A DNA stretch of 64,000 bases from Lactiplantibacillus dongliensis (GTDB taxonomy: Bacteria > Bacillota > Bacilli > Lactobacillales > Lactobacillaceae). Shown piece after piece: positions 50,303 to 59,480 of this stretch. The stretch covers positions 1 to 64,000 of the forward strand of contig NZ_BJDK01000007.1 of the NCBI RefSeq assembly GCF_005405105.1, in the 5' to 3' direction. The notes under the pieces are model-generated. The model did not search any database. It worked only from the letters and a program-made list of their open reading frames with translations, and was not told the DNA's origin. The translations under genes were made by a program, and so were the position numbers. Each line of letters starts with the position of its first letter. The stretch's first letter is position 1.

Positions 50303-50696
50303 ACGCTTGGTGCTAGTCGGCTTAAATTACCACTCTGGTTGGGCCAGAATCGGCTGGAACGTGGTGGCCGCGTTTGGAAGCCAAAGTGCGGGCTTCCAAG
50401 CCGGGCTTTATCTAAGTCGGAAAACCACCGACTAAGATAAACGACACCACTGAGCCAATTCTGGCCCGCCCGACGTTAATTAACGGGAATTAATGATTAT
50501 TTATTGTCAATCGTAAATTTAGCCGAGAGGTTGGATGCTAAAATGTTCAGCCGTGTCGTTGGTCTTAGTGCGAGTGTTTTTCTCGGACTTAGACCAAGGT
50601 AAGTTTTGAAGACCGGGTTTTGGCTTCAAAATGACCCATGGCGTTCCAGCATTTTAGCAACCAACCGGCAGGCGGCAATTTTAACTAGTACCAAAC
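50303..50696 (+). mobile_element. Composite structured repeat (modules A and B) with inverted-repeat ends
   Basis: 394 bp. Starts ACGCTTGGTGCTAGTCGG and ends AACTAGTACCAAAC with a slightly worn right end. The module A hairpin TGGAAGCC/GGCTTCCA and module B stem TTGGTCTTAG/CTTAGACCAA differ from other copies yet pair. The right end stops one base short of the stop codon of the HIRAN-protein gene. No clear flanking direct repeat is seen here. Confidence 0.8.
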
Positions 50697-50697
50697 C

Positions 50698-52290
50698 TCA
50701 ATCCTGCCAACGATTCATAAAGATTTGTAACCAATCTGGTTCATCCGGTGCCAAGACCCGTTGCGGATGTTCCGGCTGATCAATAATTGCTAACGCTGAA
50801 ATCTCTTTCACTGGTACTTCTTGAACTTCGACCGCTTCAAAATTATAAAAAGCTAACATTGCTGTGGCTTGTGGATCGTTTTTATTCAAGTAGTCACTGA
50901 ATAATTGAAACGGATAGATCGGCTGATTCACGATCCCCAGTGTGGGCAGATAAAACCGCATACTGGCAATTTCGTGATATAACGTCGCATGAATCAAGGC
51001 TTGTAATAGAGCTTGATCCACGCCATCCGCACTTCCCGCCGCTAGATGCACATAGCGTTGATAACTGGCCAAGCCATGATAGACCTCATCACCCAAAGTC
51101 GTCCGCAACTTTTCAATCGTAAAGGGCGTCACACTCGGTTCCAATTCTAATCCTAATTGTTGATTAGGTAGGCCGGACACCAATAAAGCAGCTAATTCAG
51201 CTTGGTTGAATGTCGCTTGTTGATGATGCGCCGTCCGTGCAACATACGGCAGACGAGCGGCTTTTTCAGGATACGCCAACGCTAAATTCAATGCAATCTG
51301 TGCATGCGGATCGCCATACGAAACCCAGCTCACCACAAATCCCAGCGCTTGATGGTCAGCCACCTTACCAACGCGATAAATCGCTTGGGCCTGAGTGCGG
51401 TCACTCGGCAGATTATCGTTATCCCCCGTCATCGTCTTCGTACTAATCCCGACAACGTAAAAACTATCCGGATTCGTTAAAATCACCGCCTGGTCAGTGG
51501 GATTATTCCAAGCATCGACCACGTCGGCCGCACCATTAGGAGCACAAGTCACCAATTGTTGATCTTGAACGGCTGACCAGTTAGGCGTAATAAAATAGCG
51601 CTTCGTTACAAAGCAGCTATCATCCGGTGTGAGCCAAGGGTTTAGCGCCGTCACTTGATACGTAATTGGCCGACCGTTACTTTTGACCGTTAAATGACCT
51701 AATGGCGTCATCAGTAAATCACTAGGCACCGCCGCTAGACTTGGCGCAGTCGTCTTAGCGAGCTGCTGTCTGACTCGTAGCGCTGGCACGCCAGCTTGGG
51801 CAGCGACACTTTCAAATAAGATTATTGTGACTTGCTGATGCACGACTGATACCGTTTCAACAACACCGTATAACAAGTGCCCCTGATCCATTAAGATCGC
51901 ATAAACGCCATTTAGACTTCGTGGTAAATATCCCAGCTTCGCATGCTGTTGCGTCCATACCGACACAGCTTTCGCATCATGTGAATTATTACCCTCACGT
52001 TGCAGTAAGACGCACGCGCCAATCGGTAACTGTGCCAAAGTCGTTTTAATCTGCGGGGCGTAGTGACAACCGGCTAAGGCAATGGCATTCAACCGAACAT
52101 CGGCCCCTGCGACCCCAACCACCCCATCACTCACGATTTGCGTAATCGCCGTCACGGCAATCATTAGCACCGGTTGAGCTGGAACTGCTGTGGCCTGAAC
52201 CAAAACTTGTTGTTGATGATCAACTAACGCTAAAATGCGATAGATTTGCTGATTCTGCGCTTTAACGAGCATTCCGACTTGCAGTTCCAT
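50698..52290 (-). CDS. HIRAN-domain protein of unknown function (530 aa)
   Basis: Residues about 60-155 match the HIRAN domain: IALAGCHYA, then LQREGNNSHDAKAVSVWTQQ and KLGYLPRSLN. In eukaryotic HLTF and Rad5 this domain binds DNA 3' ends, and in bacteria it is often found alone or fused to nucleases or helicases. The N-terminal 55 residues may form a small beta barrel. The remaining 370 residues are unrecognised, with no helicase or nuclease motif seen. ATG at 52290 with AGGGGG upstream. Monocistronic. The stop codon abuts a composite repeat. Confidence 0.75.
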   Translation of the reverse strand: MELQVGMLVKAQNQQIYRILALVDHQQQVLVQATAVPAQPVLMIAVTAITQIVSDGVVGVAGADVRLNAIALAGCHYAPQIKTTLAQLPIGACVLLQREGNNSHDAKAVSVWTQQHAKLGYLPRSLNGVYAILMDQGHLLYGVVETVSVVHQQVTIILFESVAAQAGVPALRVRQQLAKTTAPSLAAVPSDLLMTPLGHLTVKSNGRPITYQVTALNPWLTPDDSCFVTKRYFITPNWSAVQDQQLVTCAPNGAADVVDAWNNPTDQAVILTNPDSFYVVGISTKTMTGDNDNLPSDRTQAQAIYRVGKVADHQALGFVVSWVSYGDPHAQIALNLALAYPEKAARLPYVARTAHHQQATFNQAELAALLVSGLPNQQLGLELEPSVTPFTIEKLRTTLGDEVYHGLASYQRYVHLAAGSADGVDQALLQALIHATLYHEIASMRFYLPTLGIVNQPIYPFQLFSDYLNKNDPQATAMLAFYNFEAVEVQEVPVKEISALAIIDQPEHPQRVLAPDEPDWLQIFMNRWQD

Positions 52291-52408
52291 GATAAAAGCC
52301 CCCTCTGACTGTTAAATTCATTATAGCTTACTTCGGCAACTAGGTGAAAGCCTTATCATGAGTGCCGAGTAAATCTGATTCAAACCATAATTAGCCTGTT
52401 ACACGACA

Positions 52409-52460
52409 AAGCACTGTCCAAGCCCAGTTAATCTCAACTAGGCTTAGACAGTGCTTTTAA
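52409..52460 (-). terminator. Terminator of the glutamine-type ABC fusion gene
   Basis: Minus-strand AAAGCACTGTC..AAGCC / GGCTT..GACAGTGCTTT long stem. It also reads as a palindrome on the plus strand. Confidence 0.8.
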
Positions 52461-52464
52461 AAGC

Positions 52465-53949
52465 TTAATTTAACTGACGGGCATGACCACGATTTAAGCG
52501 GTTTTCGTAATACCGTAATAAACGCGTCAAGACCCAACAGATAACAAAATAGATTACCATGGCAATTCCAATCGGTGCCACACCACGATACGTATCCGCT
52601 TGAACAATTCCCAATTGATAGATCAACTCGGTAACCCCGATAATCGACACCATGGAGGTATCTTTAATTAAGTTAATGAACTGATTCCCCAATGATGGCC
52701 AGATGATTTTCAACGTCTGTGGTAAGACCACATAACGCATCGTTGCCCCTTTGGATAGGCCTAAACTCTCCGCGGCTTCCGTCTGACCAGCATCGACAGC
52801 TTGAATCCCACCGCGAATAATTTCACTCAAGTAGGCCCCACTATTTAAGACGATCGCAATCATCCCAGCAACTAATGCCGAGACATCGACAATCATCCCA
52901 ATGCCAAAGTAGACAAACATGATTTGGACCATTAACGGTGTACCGCGGACAAACTCAACGTAACCGGTCGCTAACCAGCGTAACGGCCGCACCGCGTTGA
53001 ACCGTAGCATCGCTAACAACATCCCTAACAGACTCCCACCAATAATCCCGACAATGGCGATCAATAGCGTGTACTCAAGGCCTTTAGCGAAATAGTCACG
53101 ATAATGCCACATCGACGTATCCGCCGTATTGACCTTCAAGTATTTCCCCGCCGTTTTCAAATAACGTTTCTGAATCCAATGATGGGCTTTGATCTTAGTC
53201 AGCGACTGATTAATCGCCACTTTTAAACTCGTTGAACCTTTTTTGAGTGCAATCGCGTTACCCGCTTGCGCACTGCTAGTCTTGAAATGACCATCGATCG
53301 CCATTAGGCTCGGATCATTCTTCGCGTATGCCGTTGCCGAAGCGGTCCCCTTGACTACCGCCGCAACTTTATGCGTCTTTAGCGCCAAGATCAAGTTGGC
53401 CGCACTACTCATCCCAGTCAACTTCGAGGCAGGCATCTGCTGCTTAATCAAGTTATATTGTAGTGTTCCAGTTTCAGCGGCGACCTTTTGACCAGCCAAT
53501 GACTTTTTTGTCTGATACTTGGCCTGATCCGTTCGATTGATGAGAATGGCTTCACCTTCCGTATAGTAAATGTTAGTGAAGTCCACATTTTTTCGCCGGG
53601 CCGGGGTCGGGCTCATCCCGGATAAAATCATATCGACTTTACCCGTCGTTAGTGCCGGTAATAATGAATCAAACGACAACTTTTTAACAACTAGCTTAAC
53701 GCCAAGATCCTTGGCAATTTGCTTACCGATCTCGACGTCCATCCCAACGATTTTCGACTTGCCATGCTCATTAATCTGAAATTCATACGGTGGGTAGTTC
53801 GGTGACGTCCCCATCACCAAAGTACCCTTCGCTTTCACTTGCGCTAATGACTGGTCACTTGCCGCTTGGGCATTACCACCCAAACTCAAAACAACTAAAC
53901 AACTTAATAACGCTAACCACCAGAATTGCCCCAACTTGCTTAACTTCAT
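52465..53949 (-). CDS. Polar amino-acid ABC transporter: substrate-binding domain fused to permease
   Basis: 494 residues. A signal/anchor segment (WWLALLSCLVVLSLGGNAQA) is followed by a type-3 solute-binding domain (about 35-270: GTLVMGTSPNYPPYEF, VGMDVEIGKQIAKDL). A His/Met-type permease domain (about 285-485) ends with the EAA loop EAAESLGLSKGATMRYVVLP. This is the GlnPH arrangement of lactic bacteria for glutamine/glutamate. The ATPase subunit is not next to it, so it must share one encoded elsewhere. Confidence 0.9.
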   Translation of the reverse strand: MKLSKLGQFWWLALLSCLVVLSLGGNAQAASDQSLAQVKAKGTLVMGTSPNYPPYEFQINEHGKSKIVGMDVEIGKQIAKDLGVKLVVKKLSFDSLLPALTTGKVDMILSGMSPTPARRKNVDFTNIYYTEGEAILINRTDQAKYQTKKSLAGQKVAAETGTLQYNLIKQQMPASKLTGMSSAANLILALKTHKVAAVVKGTASATAYAKNDPSLMAIDGHFKTSSAQAGNAIALKKGSTSLKVAINQSLTKIKAHHWIQKRYLKTAGKYLKVNTADTSMWHYRDYFAKGLEYTLLIAIVGIIGGSLLGMLLAMLRFNAVRPLRWLATGYVEFVRGTPLMVQIMFVYFGIGMIVDVSALVAGMIAIVLNSGAYLSEIIRGGIQAVDAGQTEAAESLGLSKGATMRYVVLPQTLKIIWPSLGNQFINLIKDTSMVSIIGVTELIYQLGIVQADTYRGVAPIGIAMVIYFVICWVLTRLLRYYENRLNRGHARQLN

Positions 53950-54070
53950 TCAACCGTTCCTCCGTCACAAAAGTAAATTCAGTATAGGCTTAAATGAGTA
54001 TTAATACAATATAATTCATTAAAAATACATTTTTATACATTAATTAGCTGAATAAATGTATAAAAAAGAC

Positions 54071-54477
54071 ACGTTTGGTGCTAGTTGGTTTAAATTGCCA
54101 CTCTGGTTGGGCCAAAATCGGCTGGAACGTGGTGGCCGCGTTTATGAGCCACAAAACGGTCTCATAAGCCGGGCTTTGACTAACTCGAGAAAATCACTCG
54201 ACTAAGTCAAACGACACCACTGAGCCAATTCTGGCCCGCCCGCCGTTAATTAACGGCTATTAAGGAATCAACAATTGATTATTTTTAGTTTAGTCATCTA
54301 GCTGAGAGGTTGGTTCCTAAAATGCTCAGCCGTGTCGTTGGCCTTAGTGCGAGTGGGCTACTCGGACTTAGGCCAAGGCCAGTTTTGAAGACCGCACTTT
54401 GGCTTCAAAATAGTCCATGGCGTTCCAGCGTTTTAGGAACCAACCGGCAGGCGGCAATTTCAACTAGCACCAAGCGT
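54071..54477 (+). mobile_element. Composite structured repeat (modules A and B) with inverted-repeat ends
   Basis: 407 bp. Starts ACGTTTGGTGCTAGTTGG and ends CAACTAGCACCAAGCGT. AAAAAAGAC precedes it (54062-54070) and AAAAAAGGC follows (54478-54486): a 9-bp direct repeat with one mismatch. Module B has the best closing helix of all copies: GGTTGGTTCCTAAAATGCT with AGCGTTTTAGGAACCAACC. Its hairpin TTTTGAAGacc/ggCTTCAAAA is perfect. Confidence 0.82.
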
Positions 54478-54516
54478 AAAAAAGGCGTCATCTCATGAAG
54501 TAGATGACGTCTTTTA
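54478..54516 (-). terminator. Terminator of the OppA-like gene
   Basis: Minus-strand ACGTCATCT/AGATGACGCC stem followed by six T. The T tract is also the right-hand flanking repeat of the composite element. Confidence 0.8.
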
Positions 54517-54517
54517 A

Positions 54518-54533
54518 CGTTTCACGTGAAACA
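54518..54533. promoter_or_regulatory. parS-like site (one mismatch)
   Basis: CGTTTCACGTGAAACA differs from parS TGTTNCACGTGAAACA only in its first base. It lies seven bases beyond the stop codon of the OppA-like gene. Confidence 0.7.
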
Positions 54534-54540
54534 AATCCGT

Positions 54541-56169
54541 TTATTTCCAATAGGCGTACCGATAAAGGGTATCGCGCAACAAGCTGAAGTGAATCCCGCC
54601 AACCTTGCTGCTAACCAAGTGCGCTGCCGCCGTCTGATACAACGGCGTTACCCCTTGATGACTGGCCACAAACTTAGCTGCTTGTTGAGCTGTTTGGTAG
54701 CGAGCCGTTGGTGATTGGGTCCCAGCTGCTAAGGTCGAAATCAAGCCTTCATATTGCGTATTGTGATACTTCCCAAAGTTGACCGAAGTCCGCATTGACG
54801 CTTTATCCAAGAAATCAATGGGGTCTTGGAAATCACTCGACCAAGCTAAAGTAGCAAAGTCAAAGTTACCCTTGCTCAAGTTTGAGATTTCATTCGTCAA
54901 CGGGACGGACTTAACCGTCACCGTGACACCTGATAGATGCTTTTCAATCGCTGCTTGAATAAATTCCGCCGCCGACTTGTTCACGTCAGTGTCATTAGTC
55001 AATAATTGCAAGGTCAGCTTTTTCTTACCCAGACTAGCTTGGGCTTTCTTCCAGTAAGTCTTCGCTTTAGCAGGGCTATAAGCATACAAATTACCAGTAT
55101 CGGTATTAAAATCTTTATCCGTGCTAGGATTGCTTGTGTTACCACTTGGAACTAGCGATGTGGCTGCCACCGAGCCATCCTTCAAGACATTGGTCACTAA
55201 TGAGCGCCGATTCAACGCATAACTAACAGCTCGCCGTAAATCAGCATTCTTAGTCACGGAACGTTTGTTGTTCCATGGCATGAAGTACAATTGGTTCAAC
55301 TTGGTAATCGTCAGGTTGTGCTTCAAAGCGCCCCGTTTGGCACTGGCCACTTGGGTCCCGGTAATCTGGGTCACTTGCACCGCATTGCTTTCAAATAAAT
55401 TCTGCGCGGTACTGTTGGTCTTCACCGTTTGAACCTTAATATTTTTGATGCGGACGTTTTTCGCGTCATAATAATGGTTGTTTTTCACATAATGCCACGT
55501 ATCATTGGTCCCATCCCAGCTCTTTAAGACATATGGCCCATCCGATAACGTCTTCGCTGCCGACGTCCCGTATTTATTGCCATACTTTTCCGTAAAGGCT
55601 TTATTCAACGGATAGATTTCAGTGGCTAATCGGTAATTGAAGTAAGGAATCTGTTTGGCTAATGTCAATTGCAGTTTATACTTGCCTAATGCTTTAACCC
55701 CCAGCGTGCTGACAGCCTTTTTACCACTCGTTATCGCTGGGGCATTTTTGATTTCCGCCACGTGGCCGATTTCTTGTGACTTGGTCGTTGGACTCACTTG
55801 CCGTTGCATTGAATAGACAAAGTCAGCGGCCGTGACGGCTTTACCGTTCGCCCACTTCGCGTTATGACGTAGGTCGAACGTATAAGTCTTACCACCGTTC
55901 GTTGGTTTAACAATCTTTTTAGCAATAGCGGGCACGATCTTGCCTTGTTGATTGGTCGTGTAGAGTCCCTCCATATATTGCGCTAATGCAGCTTGACTGA
56001 CCACGTCGTCCGCTTTATTCGGATCGGCCGTGGCGATGGCTTGTGCTGCCGTTACGGTCAACGTTTTATCGCTTGTTTTAGCGCTGTTAGATTTCGTCCC
56101 ACAACTTGCTAAAACTAACCCTAGGGTGATAATCCCTAGACCACTGACCCATTTTTTTATTGTTTGCAT
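54541..56169 (-). CDS. OppA-like peptide-binding lipoprotein
   Basis: 542 residues. A lipoprotein signal peptide ends in the lipobox LASC (Cys about 23). The SBP_bac_5 fold follows: YMEGLYTTNQQGKIVPAIAK, YTFDLRHNAKWANGKAVTAADFVYSM. It would bind oligopeptides at the membrane's outer face for an Opp permease. No oppBCDF genes are adjacent, so it is an orphan binding protein serving a transporter elsewhere. Confidence 0.9.
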   Translation of the reverse strand: MQTIKKWVSGLGIITLGLVLASCGTKSNSAKTSDKTLTVTAAQAIATADPNKADDVVSQAALAQYMEGLYTTNQQGKIVPAIAKKIVKPTNGGKTYTFDLRHNAKWANGKAVTAADFVYSMQRQVSPTTKSQEIGHVAEIKNAPAITSGKKAVSTLGVKALGKYKLQLTLAKQIPYFNYRLATEIYPLNKAFTEKYGNKYGTSAAKTLSDGPYVLKSWDGTNDTWHYVKNNHYYDAKNVRIKNIKVQTVKTNSTAQNLFESNAVQVTQITGTQVASAKRGALKHNLTITKLNQLYFMPWNNKRSVTKNADLRRAVSYALNRRSLVTNVLKDGSVAATSLVPSGNTSNPSTDKDFNTDTGNLYAYSPAKAKTYWKKAQASLGKKKLTLQLLTNDTDVNKSAAEFIQAAIEKHLSGVTVTVKSVPLTNEISNLSKGNFDFATLAWSSDFQDPIDFLDKASMRTSVNFGKYHNTQYEGLISTLAAGTQSPTARYQTAQQAAKFVASHQGVTPLYQTAAAHLVSSKVGGIHFSLLRDTLYRYAYWK

Positions 56170-56202
56170 CTGTTAAAAACTTCCCCTCGAAACATGACTT
56201 GT

Positions 56203-56937
56203 TTAAGCTTGACTCGCGGCAATAAACCCGTTAAATAACGCGGCCATCGTCGGATTAACTTGCTGCATTTCTTCTGGATGCCATTGAACACCCAATTGCA
56301 GACCACCGGCTGTTGCTTCAATCGCTTCAACCACTTGGTCAGGCGCCGTGGCGACGACTTTAAAGCCAGGGGCCACTTGCTTGATCATCTGATGATGAAA
56401 AGAATTAACGGCTAATTCACCGGCAGACACATAGCTCGCTAAGGTCGAGTCGGCCGTAACTGTCACATGATGCATGCCATACGCTGGCAATTGTAATTGC
56501 ATGTGCTTCAGTGTGCCTTGTCCCGCTGGCATGTAGCTCGCATCTTGATATAGCGTCCCACCGTAGCAGGCATTTAAGATCTGCAACCCGCGGCAAATAC
56601 CCAGGATTGGCTTATGCACAGCATGGACAGCTTTAATCAAGGTAAGCTCATACGCATCACGTTCAGGGTCAATCCCACCAAGCTTGGCTAAGGGTTCCTC
56701 ACCGTAAGTCAGCGGATCGACATCATCGCCGCCACAGAGCAGCAGTCCGTCAATCAGCCCGACATAACGTGCAATTGTGTCTGCATCTTGCGTGACCGGC
56801 AACACCAGTGGAATGCCGCCATTAGCTGTAATTGATCGTAAATATTCCCGGTTTACATAATCCCGTTTACGACCGACAAACACCTGACTATTAACGGTAA
56901 TAACACCTGGTGCAATCCCAATAATCGGTTTCGTCAT
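56203..56937 (-). CDS. Class I glutamine amidotransferase-like hydrolase (peptidase C26)
   Basis: 244 residues from the ATG at 56937. The Cys nucleophile is in PILGICRGLQILNACYGG and the His in LGVQWHPEEM. The sequence fits gamma-glutamyl-gamma-aminobutyrate hydrolase (PuuD-like), which frees glutamate from gamma-glutamyl compounds in the cytosol. The upstream frame runs into a leader hairpin and is not coding. Its own promoter and leader attenuator are visible. Confidence 0.87.
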   Translation of the reverse strand: MTKPIIGIAPGVITVNSQVFVGRKRDYVNREYLRSITANGGIPLVLPVTQDADTIARYVGLIDGLLLCGGDDVDPLTYGEEPLAKLGGIDPERDAYELTLIKAVHAVHKPILGICRGLQILNACYGGTLYQDASYMPAGQGTLKHMQLQLPAYGMHHVTVTADSTLASYVSAGELAVNSFHHQMIKQVAPGFKVVATAPDQVVEAIEATAGGLQLGVQWHPEEMQQVNPTMAALFNGFIAASQA

Positions 56938-56965
56938 GCTATCAACTTCCTTCTCTTTTTGCCAT

Positions 56966-56997
56966 AAAAAAACCTGCATGCTGCCTTAGCACCCAGG
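56966..56997 (-). terminator. Hairpin-terminator in the leader of the C26 gene (possible attenuator)
   Basis: Minus-strand CCTGGGTGCT/AGCATGCAGG around AAGGC, directly followed by seven T. It lies between a good promoter and the start codon, so read-through must be allowed under some condition. Confidence 0.6.
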
Positions 56998-57039
56998 AGC
57001 GGTAACGGATCAGCCAACGCGACTGATTTCATTAATTTT

Positions 57040-57068
57040 ACATTAGATTTTATGACTACAATTGTCAA
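57040..57068 (-). promoter_or_regulatory. Promoter of the C26 hydrolase gene
   Basis: Minus-strand TTGACA (57068-57063), 17-bp spacer, TAATGT (57045-57040), about 100 bp upstream of the start codon. Confidence 0.7.
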
Positions 57069-57088
57069 CTAATACGACCGTGACCACC

Positions 57089-57117
57089 AAAAAACGGATC
57101 TCAATGACTGAGATCCG
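57089..57117 (-). terminator. Terminator of the polysaccharide deacetylase gene
   Basis: Minus-strand CGGATCTCA/TGAGATCCG followed by TTTTTT. Confidence 0.88.
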
Positions 57118-57126
57118 CGATATGGT

Positions 57127-58143
57127 CTATTTACCAGCCGTTCGATAATTATTGGCTGCAAAGTATTGTAACCCTGGTAAGGCTTGTTGATTCAATAACT
57201 GACTGACCGTCACAAAATGATAGCCCTTCGCCTTGAGTCGCTTAATAATCGTCGGTACCGCCGCGACAGATGGTGCATGGATATCATGCATCAAAATAAT
57301 GCTACCGGGATGCGTGGTCCGTAAGACTTCATTAATGTCTTTAGCTTTATTCAAATAAGCCCAATCCCGGGAATCCACTGACCAACGCACAATCGGATGC
57401 TGAATCTTGCGACCCTCGGCAGCAGTGATGTTACCATATGGTGGCCGCACGTACTGCGGTAATTTGCCCGTGGCGGCATAAATCGCGCGATCGGTTCGAA
57501 TCACTTGGTTCACACTCGCAGTGGTACCAATCTGACTAAAATCAGGATGGTTCCATGAATGATTGCCAACTTCATTACCCGCTTTGACGACGGCTTGGGT
57601 AATCTTGGGATACCGACTGACACTTTGACCAACCTCAAAGAACGTGGCATGGACGTTATTTTGCTTCAAGATTTTCAATAATCGTGGTGTTAAGGTCGGA
57701 TCTGGCCCATCATCAAACGTTAAGGCAACCGACTTCTTGTATTTCAGTCCAGTGGTGCGGTTCTTTTTTGGTAAGTATCGATTAATCACTTTTCCAGTTA
57801 ACTGTTGGTAAGGAATCACAATTTGCTTCACCTTAAAGCTATTCGGTAATAAATTCATCCGTAGCCCACTGGCCGTTAACGTGGCCTTTTTCGTCATATG
57901 GGTTGGCAGTTTAACTTGATAAACAGCTGCCACCCGACTAGCTTTAGCATGGGTCTTAGTCAAGATTTCCTGACGAGCGGCTTCCCGAATAGCCGCCAGT
58001 CGATGGGAATTCTGATTGGTTAACTGTCCAAAAGTAACGGTTGATGCCTTCACAGCGGCTTGCGCGGGCATGGTGCCACCAAGGCCCAGTATCGCTACCG
58101 CCACTAGTCCCAAACTATAACGGCTTAACATCCCTTTAATCAT
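57127..58143 (-). CDS. Secreted polysaccharide deacetylase (CE4, NodB domain)
   Basis: 338 residues from the ATG at 58143 (AAAGGGGG upstream). A signal peptide (YSLGLVAVAILGLGGTMPAQAA) is followed by an N-terminal region of about 100 residues and a NodB domain. The metal and catalytic motifs are all present: TFDDGP, HSWNHP, RPPYG, VDSRDW and LMHDIH. It probably removes acetyl groups from peptidoglycan amino sugars outside the cell, a common route to lysozyme resistance. Monocistronic. Confidence 0.9.
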   Translation of the reverse strand: MIKGMLSRYSLGLVAVAILGLGGTMPAQAAVKASTVTFGQLTNQNSHRLAAIREAARQEILTKTHAKASRVAAVYQVKLPTHMTKKATLTASGLRMNLLPNSFKVKQIVIPYQQLTGKVINRYLPKKNRTTGLKYKKSVALTFDDGPDPTLTPRLLKILKQNNVHATFFEVGQSVSRYPKITQAVVKAGNEVGNHSWNHPDFSQIGTTASVNQVIRTDRAIYAATGKLPQYVRPPYGNITAAEGRKIQHPIVRWSVDSRDWAYLNKAKDINEVLRTTHPGSIILMHDIHAPSVAAVPTIIKRLKAKGYHFVTVSQLLNQQALPGLQYFAANNYRTAGK

Positions 58144-58295
58144 GATAAGTCCCCCTTTTTCGTGCTTCATTGACTACGTCTAATTCTACGCTGCCAACCA
58201 GGAAAACACACTTACTAAGGCTCGAACTCAGCTGACTATTTTCCGCGTATTTCCCGGGAAATAATTTCAAAATAAAAAACGCCCAACTGGACGTT

Positions 58296-59480
58296 TTAGT
58301 CGTGCTGCAACGGTCGTAATTTGACAACGGTACCTGTTAACCAGACCCCTAAGCTCAATAAAGCCAAAACGGTTAACGTGGTTCCCCAGGGTAATGACCA
58401 AACTTGTAAGCCATAATAGCTCACGAGTCCAATGCCCCACCAGCTAAAGTTCAACCATAACGGTAAACTGGCGTGCCGGATGAAGTACGTCACAAAAATA
58501 GTTGCGTATAGCGGGGCAAAGACCGACCCAATCAAATAGAGAAAATTCTCATAATAGTGCATCGAAACTAACAGTGCTAGTAACAAACCAACTAACGTGA
58601 CGATAATTGCAATTGGTTTTAGGCGGCGACTTCCCGTCACAACTTGCAAACTCGTAGCGGCCGAGTAGGTATCCATAAACGTCGTGGTCACCGTTGAAAA
58701 GACAATAATGAGTAAGGCGACCAAGCCTAAGCCAGACTGTGTCAGCCAACTGGCAAGATTACTTTGACCCGTGCGTAAGACGAGCAAGAGTCCCGTCACA
58801 AACATCGCCACACTCCCACAGCCATAACCGACCGCACTCATAATGGCCACAGTCCAAGGCCGCCGAATCTGCTGCGTATAATCCCCGATTAACGGTAACC
58901 ATGATAAAGTCATCGTCACATTCAACTCCACCGCTTGCCCAAATGACAGGGTCGTCGTTGCTGGAGCCGGTGTAATCGCTGGTGTTTTGAAGACCATCAC
59001 CAACATCAGCATCGCGCCAATCACTAAAAGCCCAACCACTGCATTATTAATTCTGAATAATAACGTTGTATCCATTAATAACCAAATGATAATTAGCCCG
59101 GCGACGACAAGCGCCATAATCGCTGAATTTTGAAAGTGAAACAGTCGTTGACTGACCCCATTCATGGCCAATTGCGCATTAACAATCATGACCGCCGTCC
59201 ATCCGACTAACTGTAAGGCATTTAACCCCGCTGCTAGGCGTTCACCAAGTCGTCCAAAAGCCAATTGCACAGTGCCCATAGCCGATTGATGCAACTTGGC
59301 ACCTAAGTACCCGGCTGGCACTAAAAACAAGCCACACCCAATTAAATGGCCTAATAAGATTGCAGCTAGAGCGGGGCCAAATCCCAAGGGTGCTAACAAC
59401 GTTCCAGTGACAATTTCTGCAATCGAGATTGCGGCTCCTAACCATAGTAGAAACTGACTACGAATGACTGCTGACTTCAT
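58296..59480 (-). CDS. cytX: Hydroxymethylpyrimidine permease CytX
   Basis: 394 residues from the ATG at 59480, which overlaps the thiE stop as ATGA. Twelve hydrophobic segments of the NCS1 (cytosine/purine permease) type, starting with FLLWLGAAISIAEIVTGTLLAPLGF. CytX members within TPP-riboswitch operons are predicted to import the thiamine pyrimidine (HMP), which ThiD then phosphorylates. It is the last gene of the thiM-thiD-thiE-cytX operon. Confidence 0.87.
   Translation of the reverse strand: MKSAVIRSQFLLWLGAAISIAEIVTGTLLAPLGFGPALAAILLGHLIGCGLFLVPAGYLGAKLHQSAMGTVQLAFGRLGERLAAGLNALQLVGWTAVMIVNAQLAMNGVSQRLFHFQNSAIMALVVAGLIIIWLLMDTTLLFRINNAVVGLLVIGAMLMLVMVFKTPAITPAPATTTLSFGQAVELNVTMTLSWLPLIGDYTQQIRRPWTVAIMSAVGYGCGSVAMFVTGLLLVLRTGQSNLASWLTQSGLGLVALLIIVFSTVTTTFMDTYSAATSLQVVTGSRRLKPIAIIVTLVGLLLALLVSMHYYENFLYLIGSVFAPLYATIFVTYFIRHASLPLWLNFSWWGIGLVSYYGLQVWSLPWGTTLTVLALLSLGVWLTGTVVKLRPLQHD

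Noticed and set aside
56938-57033. T-box in the leader of the C26 gene
   Set aside because: The T-box consensus GGGTGGNACCGCG is absent and the leader is too short. Only a hairpin terminator can be supported.
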